Assembly (NCBI GenBank): GCA_963703855.1
Contig: CAVPFW010000024.1
Coordinates: 12,053 to 76,052 of the forward strand
Origin: AP-15 sp963703855
GTDB taxonomy: Bacteria; Pseudomonadota; Alphaproteobacteria; ATCC43930; CGMCC-115725
Reading direction: 5' to 3'
Length of the DNA: 64,000 bases
Of the stretch, positions 8,194 to 18,900 are shown piece after piece. The position numbers were made by a program, and so were the translations under genes. Positions within the stretch are counted from its first letter, which is position 1. Every line of letters begins with the position of its first letter. The notes under the pieces were generated by a model. It saw only the letters and a program-made list of their open reading frames with translations. It searched no databases and was not told the origin of the DNA.

Positions 8194-9110
8194 CGCAGGC
8201 AAGCGCAATGCCGCACTGACCCGGGAGCGGCGATCCGCTCGATCGCCTCGGCGACCGCCACCAGCCGCCGCGCATTCTCGACATGCAGATTTTCGACGAG
8301 CCTGCCGTCGACCAGGACGACGCCCCTGCCGGAGGCAGCGGCCTCGGAATGGGCGGCGATGACCCGCCGCGACCATGCGACCTCCTCGGCGCTCGGACCG
8401 AAGGCGAGGTTGGCGCCTTCGATCTGCTTCGGATGGATCAGGGTCTTGCCGTCGAAGCCGAGCTCGCGTCCCTGACGGCAGGCCTGCGCGAAGCCCTCGT
8501 CATCGGCGAGATCGAGATGGACGCCGTCGAGGGCCGCGAGGCCGCGGGCGCGCGCCGCGAGCAGGACGAGGCCGAGCGCCGTCAGCAAGGGCAGGCGGTC
8601 GCCGGTGTGGAGCGCGCGCAGGTCCTTGGTCAGATCCGAAGTGCCGAGCACCAGGGTCGCCAGGCGCGGGCTCGCGGCCGCGATCTCGCGCGCATCGAGG
8701 ACGCCGAGCGGGGTCTCCAGCATGCACCACAGCGCCAGCTGCGGCGCCGCCCCGAACGCGTCGAGCAGCGCCGCCGCGAGCCGCACCCGGTCGGCGTTCT
8801 CGATCTTGGGCAGCAGCACGGCGTCGAGCGGCATCGTCGCCGCGGCAGCGAGATCGGCCTGGCCCCAGGGCGTGTCGAGAGCGTTGACCCGCAGCACCCG
8901 CTCGCGCGCGCCATAGCCTCCGGCGGCGAGCGCCGCCGCGACCGCCGCCCGCGCCTCCTCCTTCGCCGCCGGCGCAACGGCATCTTCGAGATCGAAGATC
9001 AGCCCGTCGGCCGGCAAGGCGCGCGCCTTCTCCAACGCCCGCGGATTGGAGCCCGGCATGAACAGCAGGCTGCGGCGCGGACGGAGCATGGTCGCCACCG
9101 AGGATCGCAT
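8190..9110 (-). CDS. HpcH/HpaI-family CoA-ester lyase (citrate lyase beta-like)
   Basis: 306 residues from the ATG at 9108-9110, or 299 from the ATG at 9087-9089 (MLRPRRSLLFMPGSN), the usual family start. RRSLLFMPGSNPRALEKA, LIFDLEDAVAP (metal-binding Asp/Glu), VLLPKIENA, MLETPLGVLD and KTLIHPKQIE are all conserved in the CitE/malyl-CoA lyase family. These enzymes cleave or form a C-C bond in acyl-CoA hydroxyacids such as malyl-CoA or citramalyl-CoA, using Mg2+. The substrate cannot be fixed from sequence. The gene has its own promoter-like TATAAT and ends against the sdh promoter. Confidence 0.85.
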   Translation of the reverse strand: MRSSVATMLRPRRSLLFMPGSNPRALEKARALPADGLIFDLEDAVAPAAKEEARAAVAAALAAGGYGARERVLRVNALDTPWGQADLAAAATMPLDAVLLPKIENADRVRLAAALLDAFGAAPQLALWCMLETPLGVLDAREIAAASPRLATLVLGTSDLTKDLRALHTGDRLPLLTALGLVLLAARARGLAALDGVHLDLADDEGFAQACRQGRELGFDGKTLIHPKQIEGANLAFGPSAEEVAWSRRVIAAHSEAAASGRGVVLVDGRLVENLHVENARRLVAVAEAIERIAAPGSVRHCACLR

Positions 9111-9122
9111 AATGCGATTATA
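9104..9122 (-). promoter_or_regulatory. -10 box overlapped by a palindrome before the CoA-lyase gene
   Basis: Reading the minus strand, TATAAT (9117-9122) is followed by ATCGCAT-T-ATGCGAT (9104-9118). This is a perfect 7+7 inverted repeat overlapping the -10 box, the expected transcription start and the first ATG. A regulator bound there would block initiation. If this promoter is used, the first ATG would be leaderless and the second ATG (9089) would have about a 21-base leader. Confidence 0.4.
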
Positions 9123-9322
9123 GCAGGAACGAGCGTCGGACCGCATCCCGCAATGCCAGCGTGCACGCGGCGTTGCCAAACAGCCTGATCGAGGCAATAT
9201 TGGGGCAAATTTGCCGGCGTCGGGGAGACGAATGGCTCGCTCCTCCCCTTCCGAAGGTCGGCTCGCGGCTCGGGCGCAGATCTGCCTGGGCTGCACGCAG
9301 GCGGTCGGGAAAGGACGAGGAA

Positions 9323-12300
9323 ATGGGCGGCGTTCTCGGGCGGTTTCTCGGACTGGCCCTACTCGACTTGGCGGCGCTGTCGGGCGGCGCGTCGGCCGGG
9401 ACCTATACCGCGACCTTTGCCGACGTGACCTTCATCGACAATGCGGGCAGAACCTCATCGGTCAGCGGCTCGTTCGACTACGACGATTTGCGTTTTCAGA
9501 TCGTGCTGCGCGGCTCCGGCACGTTCGCGGCTGCGTGGGACGGCTTCACGTCGCCGATCTCTGTTCCCTACCAGTATCCTTTTATCGATCAGGTATACAT
9601 GGATAATGGGTGCAGCTACCCTTGCAAGGCGGATGCTCAAGTTTGGCTGAACACTTCAAGCCGTGTATTGCCGACCATCCCGGGCGTTTACGAGATTAAC
9701 GGCGGCAACGTTTATTTCTTTGGCCCGAGCGACACGACGGTCCACACCGCCCGCCTGAATTCCGGCCGGTTTTCGATCACCTACTCGGCGGGAGCAAAGA
9801 ATTCTCGGCATCCCGCCTTGCCCCAATTGCACGATTGGCAACCCGATCAATGCGGCGACGGGCAACAAGCTTCAGTCCGAGGCGGATTTTGCCGGGGCAC
9901 CGGTTACCGGTCTGGCGTTGACCCGGTACTACAACAGCCAGGACACCACGAGCTCGGGGTTCGGGACCGGCTGGCACAGCACCTGGCACCGGTCGCTCGA
10001 TCCGATCTCGGCCATCGAGGTCAATGTCACGCGCGCCGACGGGCGTCAGGATATTTTTGCGTTGACCGGGAACGTCTGGCAGGCCGGCCCCGACGTCACC
10101 AGCCGGCTGACGGCGGTGCTGAATGCCGGCAGGCAAGTCGGCTGGCGATTGGTGAGCGACGACGACACCGCCGAGACCTATGCGCTCGACGGCAAGCTCA
10201 CCGCGATCACCACCCGCGCCGGCCTCGTCACCGCGCTCGCCTACACCGCCGGCGGCCGGCTGACGAGTGTGACCGGGCCGTTCGGCGACCGGTTGAGCTT
10301 TGCCGATGACGCGAGCGGCCGGGTCAGCAGGATGACCGCGCCGGACGGCGGCGTCTACGCCTACGCTTATGACGCCAACGACAACCTCGTCTCGGTGACC
10401 CATCCGGACGGCACGGTACGCAAATATATCTACGGCGACGCGTCGTTTCCGCACGCCCTGACCGGGATCGTCGACGAGGACGGCAACCGGTACGCCATCT
10501 GGGCGTATGACGCGCAAGGGCGGGCGGTTTCGTCCGAGCATGCCGGCGGGGCCGATCTGACCACGGTCGCCTACAATGCCGACGGCAGCTCGTCGGTGAC
10601 CGACGCCGACAAGAACACGCACACCTACGCCCTGCTGACCCAGTTCGACCTGGTCAAGCCGTCGGCGCTGAGCGGGGCGATCTACCCGGCGGCCGGCGGC
10701 CGGGCCTTTACCTATGACGGCAACGGCTTTGTCGCGAGCCTGACCGATTACGACGGCAACGTCACGACCTATGCCCACGATTTGCGCGGCGACGAGACCT
10801 CACGCACCGAGGCCGCCGGCACCGCGCTGGCGCGCACCGTCGCGACGACGTGGCTGCCAAATTTCCACCTGCCGGCGGCAATTATCGAGCCGGGCCGGAC
10901 CACGACTTTCAGCTACGACGCGAGAGGCAATCTGCTGAAGCAGACGATCGCCGCCGGGTCGCTGATCCGCAGCTGGGCCTATACCTACAACGGCGACGGC
11001 CAGGTGCTGACCGCCACGGACCCGCGCGGGGCGGTGACCCGCTACACCTACCACCGCTTCGGCGACCTTGCGACGATGACCGACGCGCTCGGCCATGTCA
11101 CCACGTTTACCGGCTACGACCTCGACGGGCGGCTGTTGAGCATGACCGACCCGAACGGGCTGGTCACCAGGCTCAGCTATAATTTCCGCGGCGAGGTCAC
11201 CGCGCGCAACCTCGGCGGCGAGGTCACGAGCTATGGCTACGACCCCGTCGGGCAGCTGGTCAGGATGACCCGGCCGGACGGGTCTTTCCTGGCCTACACC
11301 TATGACGCGGCGCACCGCCTGACCGGGATCAAGGACGCGGTCGGCGACCGTATCGCCTTTACCTTCGATCTCGCCGGCAACCTGGCCAAGGTTCAGGTGT
11401 ACGACCCGCACGGCGCTCTGGCGCGGACCCGCAGCTACACCTATGACGCGGCGAACCGCGTCGCCCGAGCGGTCGGCGCGCTCGGCCAGACCACCCGCTA
11501 CGCCTATGATCCCAACAGCAATGTGACCAAGATCACCGACCCGCTGAGCCACGCTGCCAGCTTTGCCTACGACGCGCTGAACCGGCGCGTGAAAGCGGTC
11601 GATCCCAGCGGCGGCGTCGCCTCCGAGACCTATGACGCGCTCGACCATCTGATCGCGGTTGCCGACCCGCGCAATCTGACGACGAGCTATGCCTGGAACG
11701 GTCTCGACCAGCAGACCGCAGTCGCGAGCCCGGACAGCGGCGCGACGACGCGGAGCTTCGATGCCGGCGGCAACGTCGCCAGCTCGACCGATGCAAGGGG
11801 CTCGAAGACCACCTACCAGTACGACGCGCTCGACCGGCCGACCCAGGCGACTTACGCCGACGGCAAGGTGGTCAGCTGGCAGTACGATCAGGGCGTCAAC
11901 GGCATCGGCCATCTGACTACGATGACCGACCGCAGCGGCCGGACCAACTGGACCTACGACCAGCACGGGCGGGTGCTGAAGAAGTCCCAGACCACCGCCG
12001 GCAAGATCTTCATCACCGCGATGAGCTATGATTCGGCGGGCCGGGTCGCGGCCATGACCTATCCCTCCGGCGCCGCGATCAAGCTGTCCTACGACGCCGC
12101 CGGCCGGGTCAGCGGGCTGAAATCGGGCGCTGCGGCGCTGGTCGGCAGTGTGACGTACCAGCCGTTTGGGCCGCCCGAGGGGTGGACGCAGGGCAGCGAC
12201 GCGGTCTACAGCCGCAGTTTCGATCAGGATGGGCGCATCGCCAGGATCGGGCTCGGCGGCAGCACGATGGCGCCTGGCCTACGACCTCGCCAGCCGGATC

Positions 12301-13624
12301 ACCGGGATCACCGAGACCGGGTTCCCGGCCAAGAGCTTCGGCTACGACGCGCTCGACCGCCTGATCAGCTACACCAGCGGCGCCGCCGCCCTGACCTACG
12401 GCTACGACCCCGACGGCAACCGCACCAGGCTCGGCGGCAGCGCCAAGATTTCCTACGGCATCGCCGCCGCCAGCAACCGGCTGCTCGACAGCAACGGCGG
12501 CGGCGACCCGCAGCCTCGGCTACGACGCGGCCGGCAACACGATCGTCGACAACCGGGCGGTGACCATCTTCGACTACACCTATGACGCCAGCGGCCGGCT
12601 GACGACGGCCAAGACCGGCGCGTTCACGACCGCCTACACCAATGACGGCCTCGGCGAGCGGGTCAGCCGCAGCGGCTATGGCGCGGCGGCATTCCCCGGC
12701 GGCAAGGAGGCGTTCGTCTACGATCAGGCCGGCCATCTGCTCGGCGAGTACGACGGCAACGGCAAGGCGATCGAGGAAACCGTGTGGCTCGGCGGTCTTC
12801 CTGTGGCGGTGCTGATCCCCGGCAAGACGCCCTATTACATCGCCCCCGACCAGCTCGGCGCGCCGCACCAGATCGCCAGCGCAACCCGCAACCCGGTCTG
12901 GCACTGGGACCACGATCCGTTCGGCAACGGCGCCCCCTCCGGCACCCTCGCCTACAATCTGCGCTTCCCCGGCCAGTACTACGACCAGGAAACCGGCCTC
13001 CACTACAATGGCTCCCGCGACTACGACCCCTCGACCGGCCGCTACACCCAAAGCGACCCGATCGGCCTCGGGGGCGGGGTGAATACGTACGCGTATGTCG
13101 GGGGCAATCCGGTCGGCGGCATCGATCGATCAGGCCGCGGTTATTTCATTAGCCAGGGCGGGGCGCCATTGGAACTCTTGACCGGCTATGGACATCTTGC
13201 TTACGTCACCGACGACGGCACAATAATTCAAATGACCGCGGCGGGTCTCCAGAAAAATCGTGGCGCTCCACCCGATACGGGATGGCTGGACCCGGTCAAT
13301 GTCCATATCCCGTACACGAACATTGATATAAACATCAATCCTGCGCACAAGATTGACCCGACCCGTTATGATGACAAAATAGTTACGAAAATTTATGAAC
13401 AGCTGACAAAAGAACGCGGTCTCAACAAAGGGTTTCCACCGGGATCGTATCCCTTGAACAATTGCATAAACGTCGCGTTGGAAGCGCGAAATCGAGCCCA
13501 AGCGTTGATCGACGGGCCATCGGAGACGACAGGAGGCGATCAGCTGCCGGGAGTTCCGCTCGGGGACGGCCTCTACGGCGATCCGCTGACCTTCGATCCG
13601 TCCAGTGTCTTCGGGGGGAACTGA
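9323..13624 (+). CDS. RHS/YD-repeat protein with variable C-terminal tip (frameshifted)
   Basis: One locus read in four segments. The start at 9323 has a GGACGAGGAA ribosome site and a signal-peptide-like LGLALLDLAALSGGASAG. Frame breaks occur near 9798, 12270 and 12513. After the first break comes CTIGNPINAATGNKLQSE and LTRYYNS, the typical entry to RHS proteins. Dozens of YDxxG-type YD repeats follow, such as YDANDNLVSVTHPDG and YDALDRLISY. The core ends with DPSTGRYTQSDPIGLGGG and NTYAYVGGNPVGGID, the RHS-core signature. About 165 residues follow the core and are unlike it (see the separate entry). RHS proteins form hollow shells around a releasable C-terminal, often toxic, domain. The reading-frame breaks may be assembly indels. 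Confidence 0.85.
13129..13624 (+). other. RHS C-terminal tip domain, candidate toxin
   Basis: This segment follows the RHS core and is visibly AT-richer than it, as expected for exchanged toxin tips. It has an early TGYGHLAYVTDDGTIIQMTA stretch and a later SYPLNNCINVALEARNRA. A His followed by beta strands, then a late NC dyad preceding a helix, recalls the permuted papain-like (LRAT/NlpC-P60-like) arrangement. The assignment is inference from motif order only. No residues prove catalysis, and the domain was not recognised as a named toxin family. Confidence 0.4.
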
Positions 13625-13716
13625 CCCCGGCCGATGCCGCCGCGTCATATCGGGTTGCGATCGGCGCCGGCCGGTGCGCATTGTCGAGCCTGGGAGCGGC
13701 TGGCGGAGGGCAAGGC

Positions 13717-14148
13717 ATGGCCGAGACGAGCCGGAGGGCGGAGCCGGCGTTCTGGTCGTGGCTCGGCTTTTGGGTCCAGCTGATCGTCCTCGGCCTCTGC
13801 GTCGTGATCGGGGCCTTTGCCGCCAGCGAATGCCGCGGGCCCGGCGATTACGTCACCGGCGTGCTGCTGATCCTCGCGGCGCCGGCGCTGGCTTTTCTGC
13901 GGCTCAAGCACCGCTTCGACGGCGGCCCCTCGGGCTGGGGCGAGGTTCTGCTCGTCGACGAGATGGCGAGCCTGGCGGTGGCGATCCCGCTGTTCGCCGT
14001 GATCGGGCTGAGCGGCCTGTTCCTCGCCCATGCCTGGCCCGACGGCAGCCTGCACGATGCCGGGCTCGGGCTGTTCGTGGTCAGCGGCGTCATCATCTTT
14101 CTCGACATCAAGCACGTCTTCGACCGCAGCAATTCGCGCCCGCGCTGA
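13717..14148 (+). CDS. small multi-pass membrane protein, unknown function
   Basis: 143 residues from the ATG at 13717, preceded by a GGCGGAGGG ribosome site. Four hydrophobic segments are visible: VQLIVLGLCVVIGAFAAS, TGVLLILAAPALAFL, SLAVAIPLFAVIGLSGLFLA and AGLGLFVVSGVIIFLDI. It lies 92 bases after the RHS gene on the same strand, the position where polymorphic-toxin immunity genes usually sit. Its better GC match to the surrounding genome and its close spacing to the next gene (2 bases) equally allow an unrelated membrane protein. I do not recognise the family. Confidence 0.7.
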   Translation: MAETSRRAEPAFWSWLGFWVQLIVLGLCVVIGAFAASECRGPGDYVTGVLLILAAPALAFLRLKHRFDGGPSGWGEVLLVDEMASLAVAIPLFAVIGLSGLFLAHAWPDGSLHDAGLGLFVVSGVIIFLDIKHVFDRSNSRPR

Positions 14149-14150
14149 AC

Positions 14151-14993
14151 ATGGCCACGGTCCTCTCGGTCCAATCCTGGGTCGCTTGCGGCAATGTCGG
14201 CAACTGCGCCGCTTTGTTTCCGCTGCAGCGCCTCGGGGTCGAGACCTGGTCGCTCAACACCGTCGCCTTTTCGAACCATACCGGCTACGGCAAATGGCGC
14301 GGCGGCGCGGTGCCGGCGCGCGAGATCGCGTCGTTGTTCGAGGGCATCGCCGAGCTGGGCGTGCTGGGACATTGCGACGCGGTGCTGTCGGGCTATCTCG
14401 GCGAACCGGAAGCGGGCCCGGTGCTGCTCGACATCGTCGCCAGGGTCAAGCAGGCCAACCCGCGGGCGCTCTATTGCTGCGACCCGGTCATGGGCGATTT
14501 CGGGGTGGGCTGGTATGTCGGCGCCGGCGTCGCGGAATTCTATCGCGACCGCGCTTTGGCCATGGCCGACATCGCCACACCCAACCGCTTCGAGCTCGAA
14601 TGGCTGACCGGCAGCCAGGTCGGCACCGTCGCCGAAGCGAGAGAGGCGGCCGAGGCGCTGCGCCGACGGGGACCCGGCATCGTCCTCGTCACCAGCCTCG
14701 CGCCCGCGGCCGACCGGCTCGCGGTCGTCGCCGCCGGACCCGAGGGGGCATGGGCGGTCGAAACCCCGCGCCTGCCGATCGAGGCCACCGGCTGCGGCGA
14801 TGCGGTCGCGGCCCTCTTTCTCGGCTGGCTGCTCAAAGGGAAAGCGGTGCCCGAGGCGCTCGCCGTGACGGTCGCGGCGATCTGGGGCGTGGTCGAAGCA
14901 ACGGTGCGCGCCGGCGGCGGCGAATTGGCGCTGATCGCGGCGCAGGACGAGTTGGTCGCCCCGAGCCGAGCGGTCCAGCCACAAAAACTGTAA
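14151..14993 (+). CDS. pdxY: pyridoxal kinase
   Basis: A 280-residue protein of the ribokinase/PfkB-like pyridoxal kinase family. It phosphorylates pyridoxal, pyridoxine or pyridoxamine with ATP in the vitamin B6 salvage pathway. Conserved features are LSVQSWVACGNVGN at the start, SNHTGYGKWRG (substrate lid), CCDPVMGDFG, TPNRFELEWLTG, and ATGCGDAVAALFLGWLL with the catalytic Asp in GCGD. Compared with E. coli, the S-V-Q-S-x-V-A-x-G-x-V-G-N motif is fully retained. PdxY versus PdxK cannot be settled. It starts 2 bases after the membrane protein gene. Confidence 0.92.
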   Translation: MATVLSVQSWVACGNVGNCAALFPLQRLGVETWSLNTVAFSNHTGYGKWRGGAVPAREIASLFEGIAELGVLGHCDAVLSGYLGEPEAGPVLLDIVARVKQANPRALYCCDPVMGDFGVGWYVGAGVAEFYRDRALAMADIATPNRFELEWLTGSQVGTVAEAREAAEALRRRGPGIVLVTSLAPAADRLAVVAAGPEGAWAVETPRLPIEATGCGDAVAALFLGWLLKGKAVPEALAVTVAAIWGVVEATVRAGGGELALIAAQDELVAPSRAVQPQKL

Positions 14994-15011
14994 CACCGAA
15001 AGGGAAGAGCC

Positions 15012-15800
15012 ATGGAAACGCCGGGCAGGATAGCCGTCGTCACCGGGGCCGGCAGCGGCATCGGCCGCGCCTCGGCGCTGGCATTGGTCGAGGCCGGGTT
15101 CGCGGTCGTGTTGGCCGGCCGCCGCCGCGACATGCTCGAACAGACCGCAGCGCTCGCCGAGCCGGCCCGAGGCGGGCTGCGCGGTGCCGAGGAGGCGCCG
15201 CCGCGAACCCTGGTGGTCCCGACCGACGTCTCCGACCCGGCGGCGATCGCGGCACTGTTCGACGCGGTCAAGAGCACCTATCGGCGCATCGACCTGCTGT
15301 TCAACAACGCCGGCGTCAGCACCCGCGGCATCGCGTTCGAGGATCTGACTTTCGAGCAGTGGTCGAACGTCGTCGCGGTCAACCTGACCGGCTCGTTCCT
15401 GTGCGCGCAGCACGCCTTTCGGATGATGAAGAGCCAGGACCCGCAGGGCGGGCGGATCATCAACAACGGCTCGGTCTCGGCCCATGTGCCGCGCCGCAAC
15501 TCCACCCCCTACGTCGCGACCAAGCACGCGCTGACCGGGCTGACCCGCTCGCTGTCGCTCGACGGCCGCCAATACAATATCGCCTGCGGCCAGATCGACA
15601 TCGGCAACGCTGCGACGACCCGCAACGAGGACACCGCGCAGGGGCGGCTGCAGGCCACCGGCAGGGTGGAGGCCGAGCCGCGGATGGATGTCGAGCACGT
15701 GGCGAGAGGCGTCGTCTACATGGCCACCTTGCCGCTCGAAGCCAACGTCCAGTTCATGACCGTAATGGCGACCAAGATGCCCTATATCGGCCGCGGCTGA
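15012..15800 (+). CDS. SDR-family oxidoreductase
   Basis: A 262-residue classical short-chain dehydrogenase/reductase. TGAGSGIG at residues 11-18 is the NAD(P)-binding loop. LLFNNAGVSTRG holds the NNAG motif, and STPYVATKHALTGLTRS gives the YxxxK catalytic pair with the upstream NNGSVSAH serine. The substrate is unknown. A clear ribosome site (GGGAAGAG) precedes the ATG, and only 18 bases separate it from pdxY. The last 93 bases, including the stop codon, are repeated exactly at 19759-19851, and the homology extends further upstream with divergence. Confidence 0.9.
   Translation: METPGRIAVVTGAGSGIGRASALALVEAGFAVVLAGRRRDMLEQTAALAEPARGGLRGAEEAPPRTLVVPTDVSDPAAIAALFDAVKSTYRRIDLLFNNAGVSTRGIAFEDLTFEQWSNVVAVNLTGSFLCAQHAFRMMKSQDPQGGRIINNGSVSAHVPRRNSTPYVATKHALTGLTRSLSLDGRQYNIACGQIDIGNAATTRNEDTAQGRLQATGRVEAEPRMDVEHVARGVVYMATLPLEANVQFMTVMATKMPYIGRG
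15626..15800 (+). repeat. 3'-end repeat of the SDR gene, copy 1
   Basis: The terminal 175 bases of the SDR gene match 19675-19851. The last 93 bases (15708-15800) are identical to the second copy. The preceding part has scattered substitutions and a 2-base length difference. The match stops exactly at the TGA. Confidence 0.9.
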
Positions 15801-15907
15801 ACCCCCAGACACCGGTCCGCCCGGTGCAGACGAGGTTGTGGCGGCCGGCCGCCGGCGGTGTCCATCGACTTGATCGGCGGAATGGTGTATTTTAAGATCA
15901 ATTGAAG

Positions 15908-15913
15908 TATAAT
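15908..15913 (+). promoter_or_regulatory. TATAAT -10-like box before the 1211-residue gene
   Basis: A perfect TATAAT sits in a locally AT-rich stretch (about 15885-15920) in the 168-base gap before the large gene at 15969. No convincing -35 hexamer is found at 16-18 bases. It is offered only as the most promoter-like site in the gap. Confidence 0.3.
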
Positions 15914-15968
15914 GTAGAACAGCGAGCGCGTACCCGCGGCATCCGAGACTGCCTCAGAAGGTGCTCAA

Positions 15969-18900
15969 ATGGCCGAGCAGATCGCGTTCCTGGGCCGCCT
16001 TCAGCCATGGGATCCTCGATGGCGGCCGGACGTTCAGATCAAGCTGATCGACACGGCCGCGCGGCAGGACATCGGCAAACCCGGCGTCGTTGATCCCTCG
16101 GGGTATTTCTCTTTAGCTCTCCCGGCATCGGCGGAGCTCGAAAAGCTGCTGCTGGCGGGGGCGATTGCGGTGGCGGCGTATACCCGCGGCGACGCAATCG
16201 TCGGGCTCAAGTCGGTAAGGCCGGCCAAGATCGCCCCGGTGATCGCCATCCGGCTGCCGGTGTTCCTGCTTCCACCCCCGCGGAAGGCTACCGCGATCGT
16301 GCCGTCGGCTGCCGTCCATCGCCTGGCCCTGCAGGTGGCGAGCCTGCAGCGCGTGGAAGTACACAAGGCCAGGGCGCCGAAGCCGGTCATGAACGCCATT
16401 CGGCAACTCAACCAGAGCACGCACCTGGCGGCTCAGGTCGCATCAGGGCAGCACGACGCTATGGAGAAATTTCGTGCGCTGCTCGACGCGAACGCCGTCA
16501 ACAGCCCCGGCGGAGCCGTAGGCGGTTTCGGGATCACCGACACCGGCGTCGGCCTCGATTTCGGCGACGCCGGTGGCTTGGCGCTTCCCTCGCGGCCTTG
16601 CGCCGCGACGATCGACCCGGTGATCAGCGTCATAGACGCCGGCTTCAGCATCGACCTGGCCGCGGGCATCACCAACGGCTATTACGTCAACCAGGCCGGC
16701 GCCCTTTTGCAAAGCGGACTCGACACAGTTGCCTCCTATGCGCGCTCGGTGGCGAGCGACCTCGCTCATGGACCGGTCGCGATCCCGGTCGGCGAGGGCG
16801 ACGGGTTGACCGAGCCGATCATGTCCGGCGGGTTGCCGCCCGGCGGAGCCCCTCTGGTGGGCGATGGCTTTCCCGGCGGCCCGGGGCCGGTGGGCGGCGT
16901 CGGTCCCATCGACGGCGAAGGCCTTCCCGGGCTCGACTTCTGCCAGCAATTGATCAGCCTATGCATGGGCATCTATCAGACCAACGCCGCCGGCTCGGAG
17001 GGCGACACGCTGCTCGACCTGATCGGCGCCGTTGCGCCGAACTGCCTGTGCAGCAGCCAGTTCGATCCCAACCAGGTGTACACGGCAACCCCAGCCGACG
17101 GCCGCGATTTCAGCGTTGCCATCACGCCGGCGACGGCGAACGCTCCGGCGGCGCTGCGGCCCGATGTCAACCTGTGGTATGGCAGTCAGCGGATTGTGCC
17201 GGTCAGCGTCAGCCCGCGGCAAATCCGGTTCCAGCTACAGAATGCCCAGGATTTTCACACCTATTTTGTCTACCTGCGCCGGATCGCGGCGTCGCCTCCG
17301 GGGTTCAACCAGCGGGTGATCGACGCCTGCGGTCATGTGCTGCCGGCAATTCCCGCGAACATCCCGTTCGACCCCTCGCCGAAGGCAGTTCTGAGTGTAA
17401 TTTATCCGCCGGTAATCGATTCCTTTATCGCATCCTTCAATGGGAATTCGGGCGCATCGATCAACGCGGAAGGCTGCCGGGACGTCGTCTTGCGCTGGCA
17501 TGCGAGCCTGCTCGATCAGGACAACCCCTACGCGCTGCTGCCCCCCTGCGCCAAGATCGACGCGGTTCTGGTCGAAGACGCGACCGGGCGGGCGGTGCCG
17601 TTCGCCGCCTGCCCGGACGGCAGCGGCGACGACTGCGCCACGGTAAATCAGCCCGACGATCGGACCTACACGCTGACCGTCACCAGCCGCGGCGACACCG
17701 TCTGCGGCACTGCTTCGGCGCAGGTCACGGTGACGCGCACGAACTACCTCGCCTTGCAATACGACGCCCCGCAAGGGCAAATGGATCCAAGCGGGCAGCC
17801 GATCAACGCCGGCACCAACGGCACCTTCGATCTGGTGTTTTCCTGTCCGGCGACGCAGGATTTTCAAGTGAACCTGGTGTCGAGCGACGCCAACACGCTG
17901 CAGGTGCCGTCTCCGGTAGCGGTTCGCGCCGGCAGTCAGCGCGTCCAGGTGCCGTTTCAGACGGCGGCCGGCGCCTGTGCGGGGGTAACCGTGAGCGCTC
18001 CCGCACCCGCCAACAACAGGCCTTACGCGCCAAAGGGTCCGCTCGCTTACGACGTCTACAGCCCGCCTGTCCTCCGCTGGGCACCGGGGTCGCCGCCGGC
18101 CGAGATATTCGAGGGCGTGCCGTTCACCGCGGAAGTCGACACGGTGTGCGTTCCCTCCGACCCGCAGTTCGGCGTAAACTGGTCGCTGACAGACCCGAAC
18201 GGCATGGTGCAGGCCCTGCCGGCGAATGCTGTGACTGCGACAGGCGCCAATCGCTTCCAATTCGCCTTCCCCGGCCTCTCGCCAGCCAATGCGGCAGTGC
18301 CGTGGCAACTCAATCTCGCGATCCGAGGTCGCAGTAACGTCACTTCACTGCAGTCGTTGCAATTGTTCGTGCTGGCGGGACCCACGTTTCGAATTCAGGT
18401 GAATCCAACGGCCCAGTCGATCCAATGGGGCAACTCGGTCGATTTCGACGTCACGGTGACCCCGCTAGGGCCGTTCGACGGCGCGGTAACGCTCGCTCCG
18501 CCGCTAGAGCTGACCGCCGCGGGCGCGTCCCCGCAATACCAGACGCCGGCCGGAAGACCGCTGTCCAACAACATCGTGAACCTGACACCCGCCGCGGGCG
18601 GCGGCCCCGGTCCGGCACAACACGCAACCTTGAGGGTGACCACCTCAGAGGGCTCGACCAAGCTGGGCCTGACCAGCTTCACGGTCATCGGCACCGGCCG
18701 GTCGGCCGGGCTCCCGCCCCCAGCATTCAGAACCACCGCCCAAGCAGCGCTGACCGTCACCCGGTCGACCGGCGCTTTCGCCCATGTCTATGTGCTCCCC
18801 AATGCGACCGCCAACAGCCTGGGCGCAGTCGGCTCCGCGCCGTTTACGTCGGTCTGCACCACGGGCACGACGAGTCCCGTCAGTGCACGATACGAGATCA

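Noticed and set aside
10300..12100. Repetitive DNA in the RHS gene as a satellite or CRISPR array
   Set aside because: The periodicity comes from YD repeats at the protein level. Nucleotide units are not conserved.
13848..15812. A 654-residue minus-strand frame
   Set aside because: It is antisense to pdxY and the SDR gene, without conserved motifs.
16598..18337. A 579-residue frame inside the 1211-residue gene
   Set aside because: An Arg-rich alternative frame without hydrophobic core patterns. The longer frame has coherent beta-strand text and codon bias.
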